The notes: generated from the letters alone by a model not told the origin. A stretch of 64,000 nt of DNA from Pseudalkalibacillus salsuginis (GCF_021646685.1 NZ_JAKJHW010000002.1:682001-746000); one strand, 5' to 3'. Shown: positions 25,797 through 35,115, numbered from the stretch's first letter. Translations and numbers: made by a program.

Positions 25797-25928
25797 AATT
25801 GCACGATTTCTGAGGATGATTGCACCGGAATTAAAATTAATTGCGCGGTTACAAAAAATCATTGCATCGGAACATTCTTAATTGCACGGTTTAATATGTA
25901 ATTGCACTTCTTTTTTTCAATAATTGCT
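25797..25928. repeat. Seven ATTGC elements at ~21-bp spacing
   Basis: ATTGC occurs at 25798, 25819, 25840, 25861, 25881, 25901 and 25923, the first five extended as ATTGCrysGG-like sequence (for example ATTGCACCGG, ATTGCGCGG, ATTGCATCGG, ATTGCACGG). Spacings are 21, 21, 21, 20, 20 and 22 bases. The rest of each unit is A/T-rich and poorly conserved. Confidence 0.7.
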
Positions 25929-25951
25929 TTATAATGGATCAACCAAAAAAA

Positions 25952-25985
25952 GTCGGTTACCTCTTACAGGTGGCACCGACCCTTT
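25952..25985 (+). terminator. Stem-loop, possible terminator
   Basis: GTCGGT (25952-25957) pairs with ACCGAC (25975-25980) and ACCT with AGGT inside, followed by CCTTTT. No gene lies directly upstream on either strand, so its role is unclear. The bases from 25986 to 26095 show nothing else. Confidence 0.35.
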
Positions 25986-26099
25986 TCCATGAACTATTTC
26001 CACTCTCCCAATCCATTTATTCAAATCAGCTAACGGACAGTCAACAGCCCTTTTCTTAAATTCGATATCATATGTTTTCCTGGTTTCCTTATAGAAAAA

Positions 26100-26141
26100 T
26101 CCCCTTCATTATAGACAGGTTTTTCTGCCTACTATGAGGGA
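26100..26141 (-). terminator. Imperfect hairpin downstream of the ybaK-like gene
   Basis: CCCTTCATTATAGaCAG pairs imperfectly with CTGCCTACTATGAGGG. It lies about 45 bases beyond the stop of the minus-strand deacylase gene and is a plausible terminator, though the T-tract is weak. Confidence 0.4.
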
Positions 26142-26185
26142 AGCATATCATGGTCGGATAGCGTCCTATTATACTTTGAATAAGG

Positions 26186-26698
26186 TCAATCCCTGTGGGC
26201 TGTAACAGTTTCCGCAACAAGTTCTTCAGTCCATCCTTTACACACATCAACCCACTCTTTGGCAAGCGAATACTCGAATAGCTCTTCTGGGGTCAGTTTG
26301 ATGGCAGAGTTGGTGCTTCCACATGCAGGGAAAAGAGTCTCGAAGCGTTTCATGGAAATATCGAGGTACACATCCATTTCGTTTGTCAATCCGAACGGGC
26401 AGACGCCACCGACGACATGGCCGGTTTGCTCCAATACTTCATCAGGCTTGAGCATGCGTGCCTTGATCCCTACCAACTCGCGGAATTTTTTGTTATCGAT
26501 TTTTGCATCCCCCGCCGCAACGATCAAGATATCTTTATCGTCCTGCCCCCTGAAAGAAAGCGTCTTTGCAATTTGCGCCGGCATGACACCAATCGTTTCA
26601 GCTGCTTCTTCCACCGTGGCACTTGATGTTTCGAACTCCATTACATCATTTTCGCGGTTCCACTGTTTAAAATGTTTTTTTACACTTTCCAACGACAT
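26186..26698 (-). CDS. YbaK/EbsC family aminoacyl-tRNA deacylase
   Basis: The 170-residue protein is a single YbaK-type domain: SSATVEEAAETIGVMPAQIAKTL, then ILIVAAGDAKIDNKKFRELVG with the catalytic-site Lys, and VVGGVCPFGL, the conserved GGVSPFG-like loop of the family. These enzymes hydrolyse mischarged tRNAs such as Cys-tRNA(Pro) or Ala-tRNA in trans. Its start ATG has AAGGAAGGA upstream. It is probably monocistronic. Confidence 0.88.
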   Translation of the reverse strand: MSLESVKKHFKQWNRENDVMEFETSSATVEEAAETIGVMPAQIAKTLSFRGQDDKDILIVAAGDAKIDNKKFRELVGIKARMLKPDEVLEQTGHVVGGVCPFGLTNEMDVYLDISMKRFETLFPACGSTNSAIKLTPEELFEYSLAKEWVDVCKGWTEELVAETVTAHRD

Positions 26699-26781
26699 AT
26701 CTATACATCCTTCCTTCCGATATTAAGTTAGATGATAACATCCTTTAATACAGCAGAGCAATATTCTTACTCCAACGCCTC

Positions 26782-28239
26782 TTAAAGGGTCAGTCCAGTC
26801 CAACGCCAATACGTGAAATAGAATACAAGCATTAACGCAATGTAGATGACGGAAAGCACTTTGCTCAATTTTTGTAATTCAGCTGCTTCAAATCCGCCCT
26901 TTTCTTCTGAAAAGATGAGGAGTGCTTTAGAACTTACAGGAAAAGTGATGCAATAATTCATTCCGACTGCCAACAGAAAAACGAATGGAACGGCGTTGAT
27001 ATTTTCTGTCAATGCCAATGATAAAAGCGGAGGCATCAGGATGACTACTCTCATTGTATGAGAGGTAATGTATAAATGGGAGGTAAGGCTGATGACCGAC
27101 AGTAGGAGCAGTGTGATGAATTCTCCTCGAAACAAGATCCCTTCTGTCATTATCAGCAAAGAATCCATAACCCATTCCGCGGCTCCCGTTTTGACCAATG
27201 CTTCACCAAGCGAGACAGCCGCACCCACAAAAAGGATCAGGCTCCACGATACCGATTCCATTCCCTTCCTCCAATCAAGCACTCCTAACCTAGGTAGAAC
27301 CAGAATCAATGCACCTGCCATGATGACTGTTGCAATCTCTATGCCATGCAGTTTTTCTGTCATCCAAAGGGCCACCATCAAGCTGAATACAGATAAAACC
27401 ACTTTCTCCTTATCGGACAGTTTTGCCTTTCTACCATCTCGATCCGCCATCTTGGGAGTCACCTTACCTCGTGTGTCAGGATCCAGAAATATGTACAGGA
27501 TGACGCTGCAAGCTAGGAAGCTTGCTATCAGTACGAATGGAACACCCCACACCATCCATGTAAGAAACGATATCTTATCATGACCGAACTTCTCTAGATA
27601 ATCATTAGCAATAAGATGGGAACTAGCCCCGATCAATGTAGCACTAGTAGCAATCAAAATAATGACAGGTATCAGAATGGACAAGCCTTTTTCAACTTTC
27701 CTGTTCCCCACCACGTTCGCAAGATGCCGATAGATCGGCAGCATGACCGATGCACGGCCCGATGTTGATGGTATGAAAAACGTAAGCAACTGAATCAAAA
27801 TGGTCAACAAAAAGAACAGTCCTGAAACAGTATTCGCTTTTGAAAGCAACAAGGTGACAAGCCGGGTCGCGAGCCCTGTGCTTTGCATCGCCGCTCCAAC
27901 AATGAAAGCGCCTATCATCAGCCAGATCACGTCTGATGACAAGGAAGAATAGAACAATTCCTGATCTACAGCCCTTGTTACGGTCAAAAACAAGACCGCT
28001 CCAATAGCTACAATGGCCGGCGGGACGGATGTTACAACCCAACAATACGTCGCCACTATGAACGTGATGATCGCCAGTTTTCCATCGAACTCCAATTCAG
28101 TAGGAAGGATTAAAAAGAATATACTTAAGACGACTAATATTATCCAGGAAAGGGGGATATTACTGATATTATTCAGCCATCCAATTTTCACTTCTTTCCT
28201 TTTTGCTCTTCTATCTGATCGGGTAATAGCGGTATTCAT
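26782..28239 (-). CDS. SLC13/DASS-type anion permease
   Basis: The 485-residue protein has about 12 membrane helices. It carries an ArsB/SLC13-like repeated core, with STSGRASVMLPIYR and ATSATLIGASSHLIANDYL in the first and SHTMRVVILMPPLL in the second half, where helical hairpins bind the carboxylate and Na+ in divalent-anion symporters. Its ATG overlaps the stop of the glycerate kinase gene (ATGA), with ribosome site GGAAGGG. Coupling to glycerate kinase makes glycerate or a related hydroxy-acid the best substrate guess; that is inferred from context only. Confidence 0.85.
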   Translation of the reverse strand: MNTAITRSDRRAKRKEVKIGWLNNISNIPLSWIILVVLSIFFLILPTELEFDGKLAIITFIVATYCWVVTSVPPAIVAIGAVLFLTVTRAVDQELFYSSLSSDVIWLMIGAFIVGAAMQSTGLATRLVTLLLSKANTVSGLFFLLTILIQLLTFFIPSTSGRASVMLPIYRHLANVVGNRKVEKGLSILIPVIILIATSATLIGASSHLIANDYLEKFGHDKISFLTWMVWGVPFVLIASFLACSVILYIFLDPDTRGKVTPKMADRDGRKAKLSDKEKVVLSVFSLMVALWMTEKLHGIEIATVIMAGALILVLPRLGVLDWRKGMESVSWSLILFVGAAVSLGEALVKTGAAEWVMDSLLIMTEGILFRGEFITLLLLSVISLTSHLYITSHTMRVVILMPPLLSLALTENINAVPFVFLLAVGMNYCITFPVSSKALLIFSEEKGGFEAAELQKLSKVLSVIYIALMLVFYFTYWRWTGLTL

Positions 28240-29432
28240 GATATTCCCTTCCTATTCAATACGAATGATGGCACGCTGGCTGCAAGTTCAAAGCCTACCG
28301 AAAGCATCCTCATCGTGGTTTCTGTACAGTCGATCACCCATTCCTCAGTTTTCTCCATCGCTTGTTCAAGACTCGATGGCGATTGGAGAATGCTTGTGAA
28401 CACATCGATACCATGATGATAGTTCACTTGTGCGTCCTTACCGATTGTGCCTGCTATCGCGATTACAGGTTTACCGAATGCTTTTGCTTTATCCGCCACT
28501 AATGCTGGTATTTTCCCACGCGGTGTTTGAAAATCAATGCTGCCTTCTGCCGTCAAAACCAAGTCTGCCTTCTGAAGGTGATCATTGATATCCATATAAT
28601 CCATGATCAGATCGAATCGGGGATGGAGGACCGCACCGAGCAAAGCTTGCAGACCTGTTCCGAGGCCACCGGATGCTCCCCCTCCCGGTATTTCGCGGAC
28701 ACAATACCCTGCCGTTTCTTTGATTTTAGCTGCATAGTGTTCGAGCCCTTCTTCAAGTAAAGCGATCTGCTGATCTTTTGCTCCTTTTTGGGGTCCAAAG
28801 ACTCTCGCCACTCCGTTCACTCCACAAAGGATATTGTGCCAGTTGCATGCAACATCAAGTTCAGTTCTGTTCAAGCGGGGATCACGAAGGGACAAATCGA
28901 TCGAATCGATTTCCTGAAGGCTGACAGCCCCCTTTTTTACATCAATCTGATTCATGTTTTGATCGAAGAAACGAATTCCAAGAGCCTCTGCCATGCCGAT
29001 CCCCCCATCGTTTATCCCAGAGTCTCCACATCCTATCAAAATCCGCTCCGCCCCAAGATCCAGAGCAGCTTGGATAAGTTCTCCGACACCATATGAAGTC
29101 GTAAGCAACGGATTCCTTCGATATCTAGGTACCAGTTTCAATCCAGCTGCAGAAGCCATTTCGATGACTGCAGTCCTGTTTTGTGTATCACCGAGAAAGC
29201 CGATCAATGCTTCCACTTTTTTGCGGAGAGGACCCGTGACCACGACTGTATGCAATTCTCCGTTCGTCCAATTGACCATCGTCTCCGTAAAGCCTTCTCC
29301 TCCATCTACTAGAGGTAGGGTGGTAACCTTGGCCCCAGGGATGACATTCAAGATTCCTTTTTTCATACATGTTGCAATTTGATCCGCTCCCAAGCTTTCT
29401 TTAAAACCGGATGGTGCCACTAATATATTCAT
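28236..29432 (-). CDS. Glycerate kinase
   Basis: The start is ATG 29432 (MNILVAPSGFKESL), with ribosome site GGGAGGAAAATGAA; the frame extends six codons upstream over that site. The protein of about 398 residues follows the GlxK/GarK family: APSGFKESLGADQIA at the N-terminus, LPLVDGGEGFTETM, GCGDSGINDGGIGMAEALG near residue 135 and GGGASGGLGTG near 250. It phosphorylates D-glycerate (to 2-phosphoglycerate in this family), feeding lower glycolysis. The coupled SLC13-type permease probably imports the substrate. No CdaR-type regulator is adjacent. Confidence 0.92.
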   Translation of the reverse strand: MNILVAPSGFKESLGADQIATCMKKGILNVIPGAKVTTLPLVDGGEGFTETMVNWTNGELHTVVVTGPLRKKVEALIGFLGDTQNRTAVIEMASAAGLKLVPRYRRNPLLTTSYGVGELIQAALDLGAERILIGCGDSGINDGGIGMAEALGIRFFDQNMNQIDVKKGAVSLQEIDSIDLSLRDPRLNRTELDVACNWHNILCGVNGVARVFGPQKGAKDQQIALLEEGLEHYAAKIKETAGYCVREIPGGGASGGLGTGLQALLGAVLHPRFDLIMDYMDINDHLQKADLVLTAEGSIDFQTPRGKIPALVADKAKAFGKPVIAIAGTIGKDAQVNYHHGIDVFTSILQSPSSLEQAMEKTEEWVIDCTETTMRMLSVGFELAASVPSFVLNRKGIS

Positions 29433-29699
29433 TTCATTTTCCTCCCTCAATGTTCTATAAAAAGATTAACCCGCCCACTTTAAGGAACCATGAAAGGAAG
29501 ATTAGAAAATCATTAGAAAGCTTTTTAAAACAAAAAAAGACATACCCATCTTCTTCATACTCGAACATGTCTGTTACTGTGTCGCCGGTTTTACTGTTTT
29601 CCAAAACCTCAGTACTCATTTCATATCGCCCACAAAGGAATAATTGATGTTTTTATAGAAAAAGAAAAGCAGGTACTTTTTAAAAAAGGAGCAGATAAT

Positions 29700-30665
29700 A
29701 TGATTACAATCCAGGATATACGAAAAGCACGTGAGAACATTCAAGACACGATCAACGCTACTCCCATCCTTCAATCCGGACAGCTTTCGCAGCTTTGCGG
29801 AAACCAGATTTTTTTCAAATGCGAACATCTTCAAAAGACAGGCTCATTCAAAATCCGTGGTGCGACGAATAAAGTAAAACAGGTCATGAAAGAAGGTGCG
29901 GAGCTAGTTACGGCTGCCTCGTCAGGGAACCATGGACAGGCGGTTTCCTTCATCGCCAAAAAGCTCGGTGTCCCAGTGACAATCGTGGTTCCAACAGATG
30001 TAAACCCATGTAAAATGAATGCAATCGAGGCGTACGGTGGAAAAATCGTAAAATGCGGTACAACCTCTGCTGAACGGATTCCGAAGGCGATTGAGATTGC
30101 TGAGGAACAAAATGGTGTCTTCATCCCTCCCTATGACGATCCATATATCATGGCTGGCCAGGGGACGACCGGACTTGAAATCCTTGAACAAGTACAGGAC
30201 GTGGATGCAGTGGTCGTCCCGATCGGCGGCGGTGGGCTGATCTCGGGCATTTTGACCGCCATTAAGGAAACCCATCCGGACATCAAGGTATATGGTGTTG
30301 AACCTGAAACCGCAAATGATACGTTTTTATCGTTGCAAAACGGGCAGATCACATCGATTCCTCCGACTTCCACGATTGCAGACGGACTCCGTGCAACCCA
30401 ACCGGGAGACATGACGTTCCCTGTCATTCAGAAATATTTGGATGATCTTGTTCTAGTGACGGATGAGGAAATCCGCCTTGCATTCAGCTTTGTGATGGAA
30501 CGGATGAAACAGGTCATCGAACCGTCAAGCATGGTGACGATTGCCGCTTTAATGAACAAAAAACTCCCAATCGAAGGAAAAAAGGTCGTGACGGTGATCT
30601 CAGGCGGGAACGTCGATCTTACTAGGATCAATAAACTGGTGATCGGAACAGAAAGGATTTGCTGA
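29700..30665 (+). CDS. Threonine/serine dehydratase-like PLP enzyme
   Basis: The 321-residue protein is fold-type II PLP-dependent. KTGSFKIRGATNK near residue 45 includes the Schiff-base Lys, SSGNHGQAVSF binds the cofactor phosphate side, and PIGGGGLISG near 178 is the glycine loop. There is no C-terminal ACT regulatory domain, so it resembles catabolic TdcB, serine racemase or hydroxy-aspartate/EutB dehydratases rather than full-length IlvA. It should deaminate a beta-hydroxy amino acid to a 2-oxo acid. The ATG has ribosome site AAGGAG with 8-base spacing. The gap 29433-29699 shows no gene. Confidence 0.88.
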   Translation: MITIQDIRKARENIQDTINATPILQSGQLSQLCGNQIFFKCEHLQKTGSFKIRGATNKVKQVMKEGAELVTAASSGNHGQAVSFIAKKLGVPVTIVVPTDVNPCKMNAIEAYGGKIVKCGTTSAERIPKAIEIAEEQNGVFIPPYDDPYIMAGQGTTGLEILEQVQDVDAVVVPIGGGGLISGILTAIKETHPDIKVYGVEPETANDTFLSLQNGQITSIPPTSTIADGLRATQPGDMTFPVIQKYLDDLVLVTDEEIRLAFSFVMERMKQVIEPSSMVTIAALMNKKLPIEGKKVVTVISGGNVDLTRINKLVIGTERIC

Positions 30666-30749
30666 ATACGATTTCGATGAATAGTCCCATCCTATTTCAA
30701 CAACACTAAAACAGCTTGGAAAACTATTGTTCATTCAGGGGAGATTTTT

Positions 30750-31955
30750 ATGTATAAACTGTTGACTCATAATGATTTGGATGGAGTTGCCTGTGGGATC
30801 GTTGCCAAAATCGCATTTGGTGATCGTGTGGATGTCCGATATAATTCAGTGACTGGGCTGGATTTTCAGGTAGAGCGGTTCCTTGAACGGAAAGATGAGA
30901 AACAGAATAAAGACACGACGTTATTCATCACGGATTTATCCGTCAACGAAGAGAATGAAAAAGCGCTTGATGCTTATGCAAAAGAGGGCGGACTCGTACA
31001 GTTGATCGATCATCATAAGACCGCGGTCCACTTTAATGATTATGATTGGGGACATGTGAAAGTGGAAAATGACGATGGTCGACTGGCTTGTGCTACTTCC
31101 CTTTTATATGAGTATCTTGTCCATCATCAACTTTTGGAACCATCGGCTGTTCTCGAAGAATTCGTCGAGCTTGTCCGTCAATATGATACGTGGGAATGGG
31201 AACAGAATGATAACATCAAGGCAAAACAGCTGAACGACCTGTTCTACATGGTATCGATCGAGGAGTTTATCGAGAAGATGATACCGAGGTTTGAAGATAA
31301 GGACCATTTTGAATACGATGAATTCGAGCAAAAGCTCCTTGAAATGGAAGAGGATAAGATTGAACGCTATATTAGAAGGAAGAAACGGGAACTTGTCCAG
31401 ACGTTCGTCGGAGATTATTGTACAGGCATCGTCCATGCTGAATCTTATCATTCAGAACTCGGCAACGAACTAGGTACGGCGAATCGCCATTTGGATTACA
31501 TCACAATCCTGAACATGGGCGGAAAGAAAATCAGTTTTCGTACAATCCATGACGATGTGGATGTCTCCGCGGTTGCGGGCTATTATGGAGGAGGAGGACA
31601 TGCGAAAGCGGCAGGCTGCTCAATGAATAAAGAATCCTATGAACTGTACGCTAAAGCAGCTTTCCTCATCGAACCGATGCGGCAGGACGCATTCCGAAAT
31701 CATTATAATTTGAAAGAGACGCCTCAAGGTACCCTTTATGAAAACCGGAATGAAGATCGTCTCTGGATCTATGAAGAGGAACCGGAAAGCTGGGTGGTTG
31801 AACTTAATCTGGAAAGGATTAAGCATCGTTTTTCGGATTTTGAAGCTGCAGAACGATATGTCAAACGCCACCATTTCGCATGGCTCGCCCGTGACGAGCA
31901 TTATGTCGACTACTTGAGAAAGTTCATGATGAAGAAAAAGAAAGGAACTGACTAA
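30750..31955 (+). CDS. nrnB: DHH-family oligoribonuclease NrnB
   Basis: The 401-residue protein opens HNDLDGVACGIVAKIAFG and continues with FITDLSVNE, LIDHHKTAV (the DHH motif) and, near residue 275, YYGGGGHAKAAG, the DHHA1 GGGH motif. Length, order and wording match Bacillus NrnB (YngD), which degrades short RNA oligomers and pAp-like nucleotides with Mn2+. Ribosome site GGGGAG precedes the ATG. Its last codons form one arm of the hairpin at 31944-31969. Confidence 0.92.
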   Translation: MYKLLTHNDLDGVACGIVAKIAFGDRVDVRYNSVTGLDFQVERFLERKDEKQNKDTTLFITDLSVNEENEKALDAYAKEGGLVQLIDHHKTAVHFNDYDWGHVKVENDDGRLACATSLLYEYLVHHQLLEPSAVLEEFVELVRQYDTWEWEQNDNIKAKQLNDLFYMVSIEEFIEKMIPRFEDKDHFEYDEFEQKLLEMEEDKIERYIRRKKRELVQTFVGDYCTGIVHAESYHSELGNELGTANRHLDYITILNMGGKKISFRTIHDDVDVSAVAGYYGGGGHAKAAGCSMNKESYELYAKAAFLIEPMRQDAFRNHYNLKETPQGTLYENRNEDRLWIYEEEPESWVVELNLERIKHRFSDFEAAERYVKRHHFAWLARDEHYVDYLRKFMMKKKKGTD

Positions 31956-31969
31956 AAAGAGTCAGTTCC
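31944..31969 (-). terminator. Terminator, overlapping the nrnB stop
   Basis: GGAACTGACT (31944-31953) pairs perfectly with AGTCAGTTCC (31960-31969). On the minus strand the stem is followed by TTTCTTTTTC, so it fits best as the terminator of the minus-strand CitMHS-AtuA operon. Confidence 0.75.
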
Positions 31970-31982
31970 AAAAATATTTCAG

Positions 31983-32288
31983 TCAAGTTGTTAGCTCTAT
32001 TTCAAGAAGAAAGGAGCTTAAGCTTTTTCCATGCCGATCAAGAGATAGGGAACGTGTCACACCACCACCTAAGGCGTTGGTCATTACAAAGTTCAATGCT
32101 CCCAAGCTCGGTATTTCATAACGGATCACCTCACCTTTCACGACATTCTGAAACCATTCTTCTACTTTTATAGCGGTGATTTGTTCTTTCACTAACTCAT
32201 AGTCGTCCATATTATAAACAATCAAGGAGATATTTGATATATTCCCTTTATCGCCTGTTCTTGAATGAGCAATTTCACGTAATTTCAT
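31983..32288 (-). CDS. AtuA-related small subunit
   Basis: The 101-residue protein begins KLREIAHSRTGDKGNISNIS and later has FVMTNALGGGVTRSLSLDRHGK. Both blocks are hallmarks of the short AtuA-C-type protein that accompanies, or is fused to, DUF1446 AtuA proteins. The ribosome site GAGGAGG lies inside the last codons of the atuA-like gene, only 3 bases before whose stop it begins, so the pair is made together and probably forms one enzyme. The reaction is not established for this family. Confidence 0.85.
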   Translation of the reverse strand: MKLREIAHSRTGDKGNISNISLIVYNMDDYELVKEQITAIKVEEWFQNVVKGEVIRYEIPSLGALNFVMTNALGGGVTRSLSLDRHGKSLSSFLLEIELTT

Positions 32289-32291
32289 CGC

Positions 32292-33644
32292 TTATACCTC
32301 CTCAAAAATCACGTGGGTTTCTATATCCTTTATCGGTATAAGGATGGAAGCAATCGATACGATTTCATTTACGTTTATTCTGACGCCACCTCCACCAGCA
32401 GGACCATTCGTATATAAAGCTTCTACTTCATTTCCAATCATAATACCCTCTTCTTTTAACTTTGTTCTTCCAGCTACTCGCAGCCGGACTTCATTACAAC
32501 TGGAACCTTTTCCAGATAAGTCTGGGGCACTGGAAAAGAATAGCGAATTCACCCCAATATAATCTATTTTTAATTCTTGAAAAGATAAGTCGGTATGTCG
32601 GATTCTCTTTTCGACGATATCACATGCTAATTTAGCTTTTTCAAATGCTCCAGACCCTCCATAACTTATTTCTGCTTCAACGATATAACAATCCTTATAC
32701 CCTATGCTTGTTTTGTAATAACCGCTTTTTTCCCTACCTGTAGCTCCAGTAATCAAAACCTTGTCAGGCTCGATTTCTTTTACAGTGACCTGTGAAAAAT
32801 CCGCATTAACGTCAGGTGTCATATAATTTGAAGGATCGTGTATTTCGTATAGAATTTGTTCTTTAACAGTCCCTGTGGTAACTTTTCCACCAGCCCCTGT
32901 AAGCTTTGTAATGATTATGTCGCCATTTTCATATACTTCCCCAATCGGGAATCCAACGTTCCATAAGTCCGGAACATCTTTATACCCTGGTTCTGCGAAA
33001 TATCCTCCTGTTACTTGAGCCCCACATTCGAGTAAATGACCTGCCAATGTGGCTTTTCCGAGCAGGTCATAATCGTCTATTTCCCATCCGAACTCATATA
33101 ATAAAGGTCCGATGACTAAAGAAGGATCTGTCACTCTTCCTGTAATGACGATATCTGCCCCATTCTGAAGAGCCTGCTGGATCCCCTCTGCCCCTAAATA
33201 AACATTGGCTGAGATGATTTGTCCATTTATTTCCGATAGTTTATTTCCATACTCCAATGTGGTGAAATCTTTATAATCATCAATAACTGAAAAAATATCA
33301 TCCCCTAAAACAGCTGCAATTTTTAAATTCTTTATACCTAGAAGTACTGCAATATCTTTGACCAATCTTGCTCCTGATACTGGATTTGCTGCACCCATAT
33401 TTGTGATTACTTTTATCTTTTTTTCAGTACAGATAGGTAAGACTTTTTCCATGCGATACTCAAGTAATTCGTTGAACCCTTTATCAGGGTCTGCTAACTT
33501 TTGTTGTTGGGCTAGTGCAATCGTCCTTTCAGCCAGACATTCGAAAATGATGTAATCGAGGTCTCCCTTTTTCATAATTTCTAAAGCTGGTTCAATTCGG
33601 TCTCCACTATAACCAGCTCCTCCACCAATTCTTATCTTTTTCAT
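32292..33644 (-). CDS. AtuA family (DUF1446) protein
   Basis: The start is taken as ATG 33644 (MKKIRIGGGAGYSG), with AAAGGG 10 bases upstream; a GTG three codons earlier is possible. The protein of about 450 residues shows the DUF1446 pattern: IRIGGGAGYSGDRIEPA, TNMGAANPVSGARL, GADIVITGRVTDPSLVIGP and KLTGAGGKVTTGTVKEQ. AtuA is named from acyclic terpene utilisation in Pseudomonas, but in this family most members sit beside organic-acid transporters, as here. The neighbouring CitMHS carrier suggests a di- or tricarboxylate or hydroxy-acid substrate. The enzymatic step is unknown. Confidence 0.85.
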   Translation of the reverse strand: MKKIRIGGGAGYSGDRIEPALEIMKKGDLDYIIFECLAERTIALAQQQKLADPDKGFNELLEYRMEKVLPICTEKKIKVITNMGAANPVSGARLVKDIAVLLGIKNLKIAAVLGDDIFSVIDDYKDFTTLEYGNKLSEINGQIISANVYLGAEGIQQALQNGADIVITGRVTDPSLVIGPLLYEFGWEIDDYDLLGKATLAGHLLECGAQVTGGYFAEPGYKDVPDLWNVGFPIGEVYENGDIIITKLTGAGGKVTTGTVKEQILYEIHDPSNYMTPDVNADFSQVTVKEIEPDKVLITGATGREKSGYYKTSIGYKDCYIVEAEISYGGSGAFEKAKLACDIVEKRIRHTDLSFQELKIDYIGVNSLFFSSAPDLSGKGSSCNEVRLRVAGRTKLKEEGIMIGNEVEALYTNGPAGGGGVRINVNEIVSIASILIPIKDIETHVIFEEV

Positions 33645-33663
33645 CCTATCCACGCCCTTTAAG

Positions 33664-34950
33664 TCAGATGACTCTTATGATCAAAGCAACAATTGTCATG
33701 ATAATAGTAGTTCCGAACGCCCATTTGAAGATAAATTTCTGATGGTCACCTAATTCAACGTTAGCTAACCCAACCAATAAAAATGTAGATGCTGTTAAGG
33801 GACTCAGCGGAAAACCTGTTGTCATTTGTCCAAGTATTCCAGCTCTTGCAATTTCTACTGATTCAACGCCATACGCAGCTGCAGTTTCACTCAGAACTGG
33901 CAAAACACCGAAATAAAATGCATCTGGAGTAAAGAGCAAACTGAATGGCATACTTGTTATAGCGACAATCACAGCAATGATATTGCCCATACTTTGAGGG
34001 ACAAGCGCTACAAGTGCGTTCGCCATTTCTTCAATCATCCCTGTGCCATTCAGAATTCCAGTAAATATTCCGGCTGCAAATATAATCGAGACAACGGTAA
34101 TCATTCCAAATGCTTGCGTTTTTATTTGATTTTGCTGATCATCAGGTTTTGGATAATTCACTAAGAGAGCAACTGCGAATGATACCATAAAAACAACTGG
34201 CAAAGGAAGCCATACTTTAATCAGGGCAATGATTGTAATAATGGTCAGTCCTAAATTAAACCAGAATAACTTAGGCCTTCTCATATCTTTTTCCTCATCA
34301 GTCAGTTCCTGATGAAAATCATATTGGATATCCTTAATGCCTACACGTTTTCTCTCTTTTTTTCCCATCATATAAGCAGCGAAAAGGACCCAAAGCAAGC
34401 CAACGATCATTGCCGGTAAAAGAGGGTTGAAAATTTCTTCTGGAGTCAGTTCTAAAGCACTTGCAGCTCGTGCAGTCGGACCACCCCACGGAACCATATT
34501 CATTGTACCTGCTCCTAACGCAACGGTACCTGCTAAAACCAGCCTGCTCATACCCATTTTTTCATATAAAGGCAATAAAGCTGGAATCGTGATTAAAAAG
34601 GTGGAAGCCCCCGATCCGTCTAAATGCGTGAGCATGGTAATGACTGCTGTCCCTATAACTATTTTCAATGGATCACCTTTAACAAGCTTAAGGACATTAC
34701 GGATCACCGGGTCAAATAATCCAGCATTGTTCATCACACCAAAATAGAGAATGGCAAATCCCAGCATGATACCAGTTGGGGCAACGCCGGTTATTCCTTC
34801 TAACATTAAGGCCCCCAACTCTTTCCCGAATCCTCCGATTAACGCGAATATCAAAGGAACAAGGATCAATGCTACAATGACTGAGACTCTTTTCGTTAAA
34901 ATCAGTGCTAAAAATAAGAAAATCGTTAAAAACCCAAGTAACGCAATCAT
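33664..34950 (-). CDS. CitMHS family organic-acid transporter
   Basis: The start is ATG 34950 (MIALLGFLTIF) behind GGGAGGAAG; the frame extends five codons further over that site. The product of about 428 residues has some 11-12 helices and the CitMHS features TKRVSVIVALILVP, LTHLDGSGASTFLITIPALLPLY and NMVPWGGPTARAASAL. Characterised members (CitM, CitH) import citrate complexed with Mg2+ or Ca2+ with protons. It leads the operon CitMHS-AtuA-AtuA-C and lies downstream of a sigma-54-type promoter. Confidence 0.9.
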   Translation of the reverse strand: MIALLGFLTIFLFLALILTKRVSVIVALILVPLIFALIGGFGKELGALMLEGITGVAPTGIMLGFAILYFGVMNNAGLFDPVIRNVLKLVKGDPLKIVIGTAVITMLTHLDGSGASTFLITIPALLPLYEKMGMSRLVLAGTVALGAGTMNMVPWGGPTARAASALELTPEEIFNPLLPAMIVGLLWVLFAAYMMGKKERKRVGIKDIQYDFHQELTDEEKDMRRPKLFWFNLGLTIITIIALIKVWLPLPVVFMVSFAVALLVNYPKPDDQQNQIKTQAFGMITVVSIIFAAGIFTGILNGTGMIEEMANALVALVPQSMGNIIAVIVAITSMPFSLLFTPDAFYFGVLPVLSETAAAYGVESVEIARAGILGQMTTGFPLSPLTASTFLLVGLANVELGDHQKFIFKWAFGTTIIMTIVALIIRVI

Positions 34951-35048
34951 ACATCTTCCTCCCAACCCATATGTTTTATTGAAAACGTTTACATTTTCAC
35001 CGTTTGTATCCTATCCCCCTCTCTTGTAGGTTGATTCCCTATACTATA

Positions 35049-35066
35049 ATGCAAGAAATATGCCAA
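35049..35066 (-). promoter_or_regulatory. Sigma-54 (-24/-12) promoter
   Basis: On the minus strand 35066-35049 reads TTGGCATATTTCTTGCAT. This matches the -24/-12 consensus TTGGCAC-N5-TTGCW with one difference and exact spacing. It lies about 100 bases before the CitMHS start and downstream of a PAS-AAA+-Fis activator gene. Confidence 0.88.
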
Positions 35067-35071
35067 TTTAA

Positions 35072-35093
35072 AAACCCTCAATGATGAGGGTTT
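35072..35093 (-). terminator. Terminator of the activator gene
   Basis: AAACCCTCA (35072-35080) pairs with TGAGGGTTT (35085-35093). On the minus strand the stem is followed by TTTTAAATT. It separates the activator gene from the sigma-54 promoter, which begins 6 bases further on. Confidence 0.8.
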
Positions 35094-35115
35094 GAACTGA
35101 ATTCCTAATTAATTT

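Noticed and set aside
27068-27583. 171-codon plus-strand frame opposite the SLC13 permease
   Set aside because: It is fully antisense to a clear membrane-protein gene and has the Ser/Thr/Ile-rich composition typical of such shadows.
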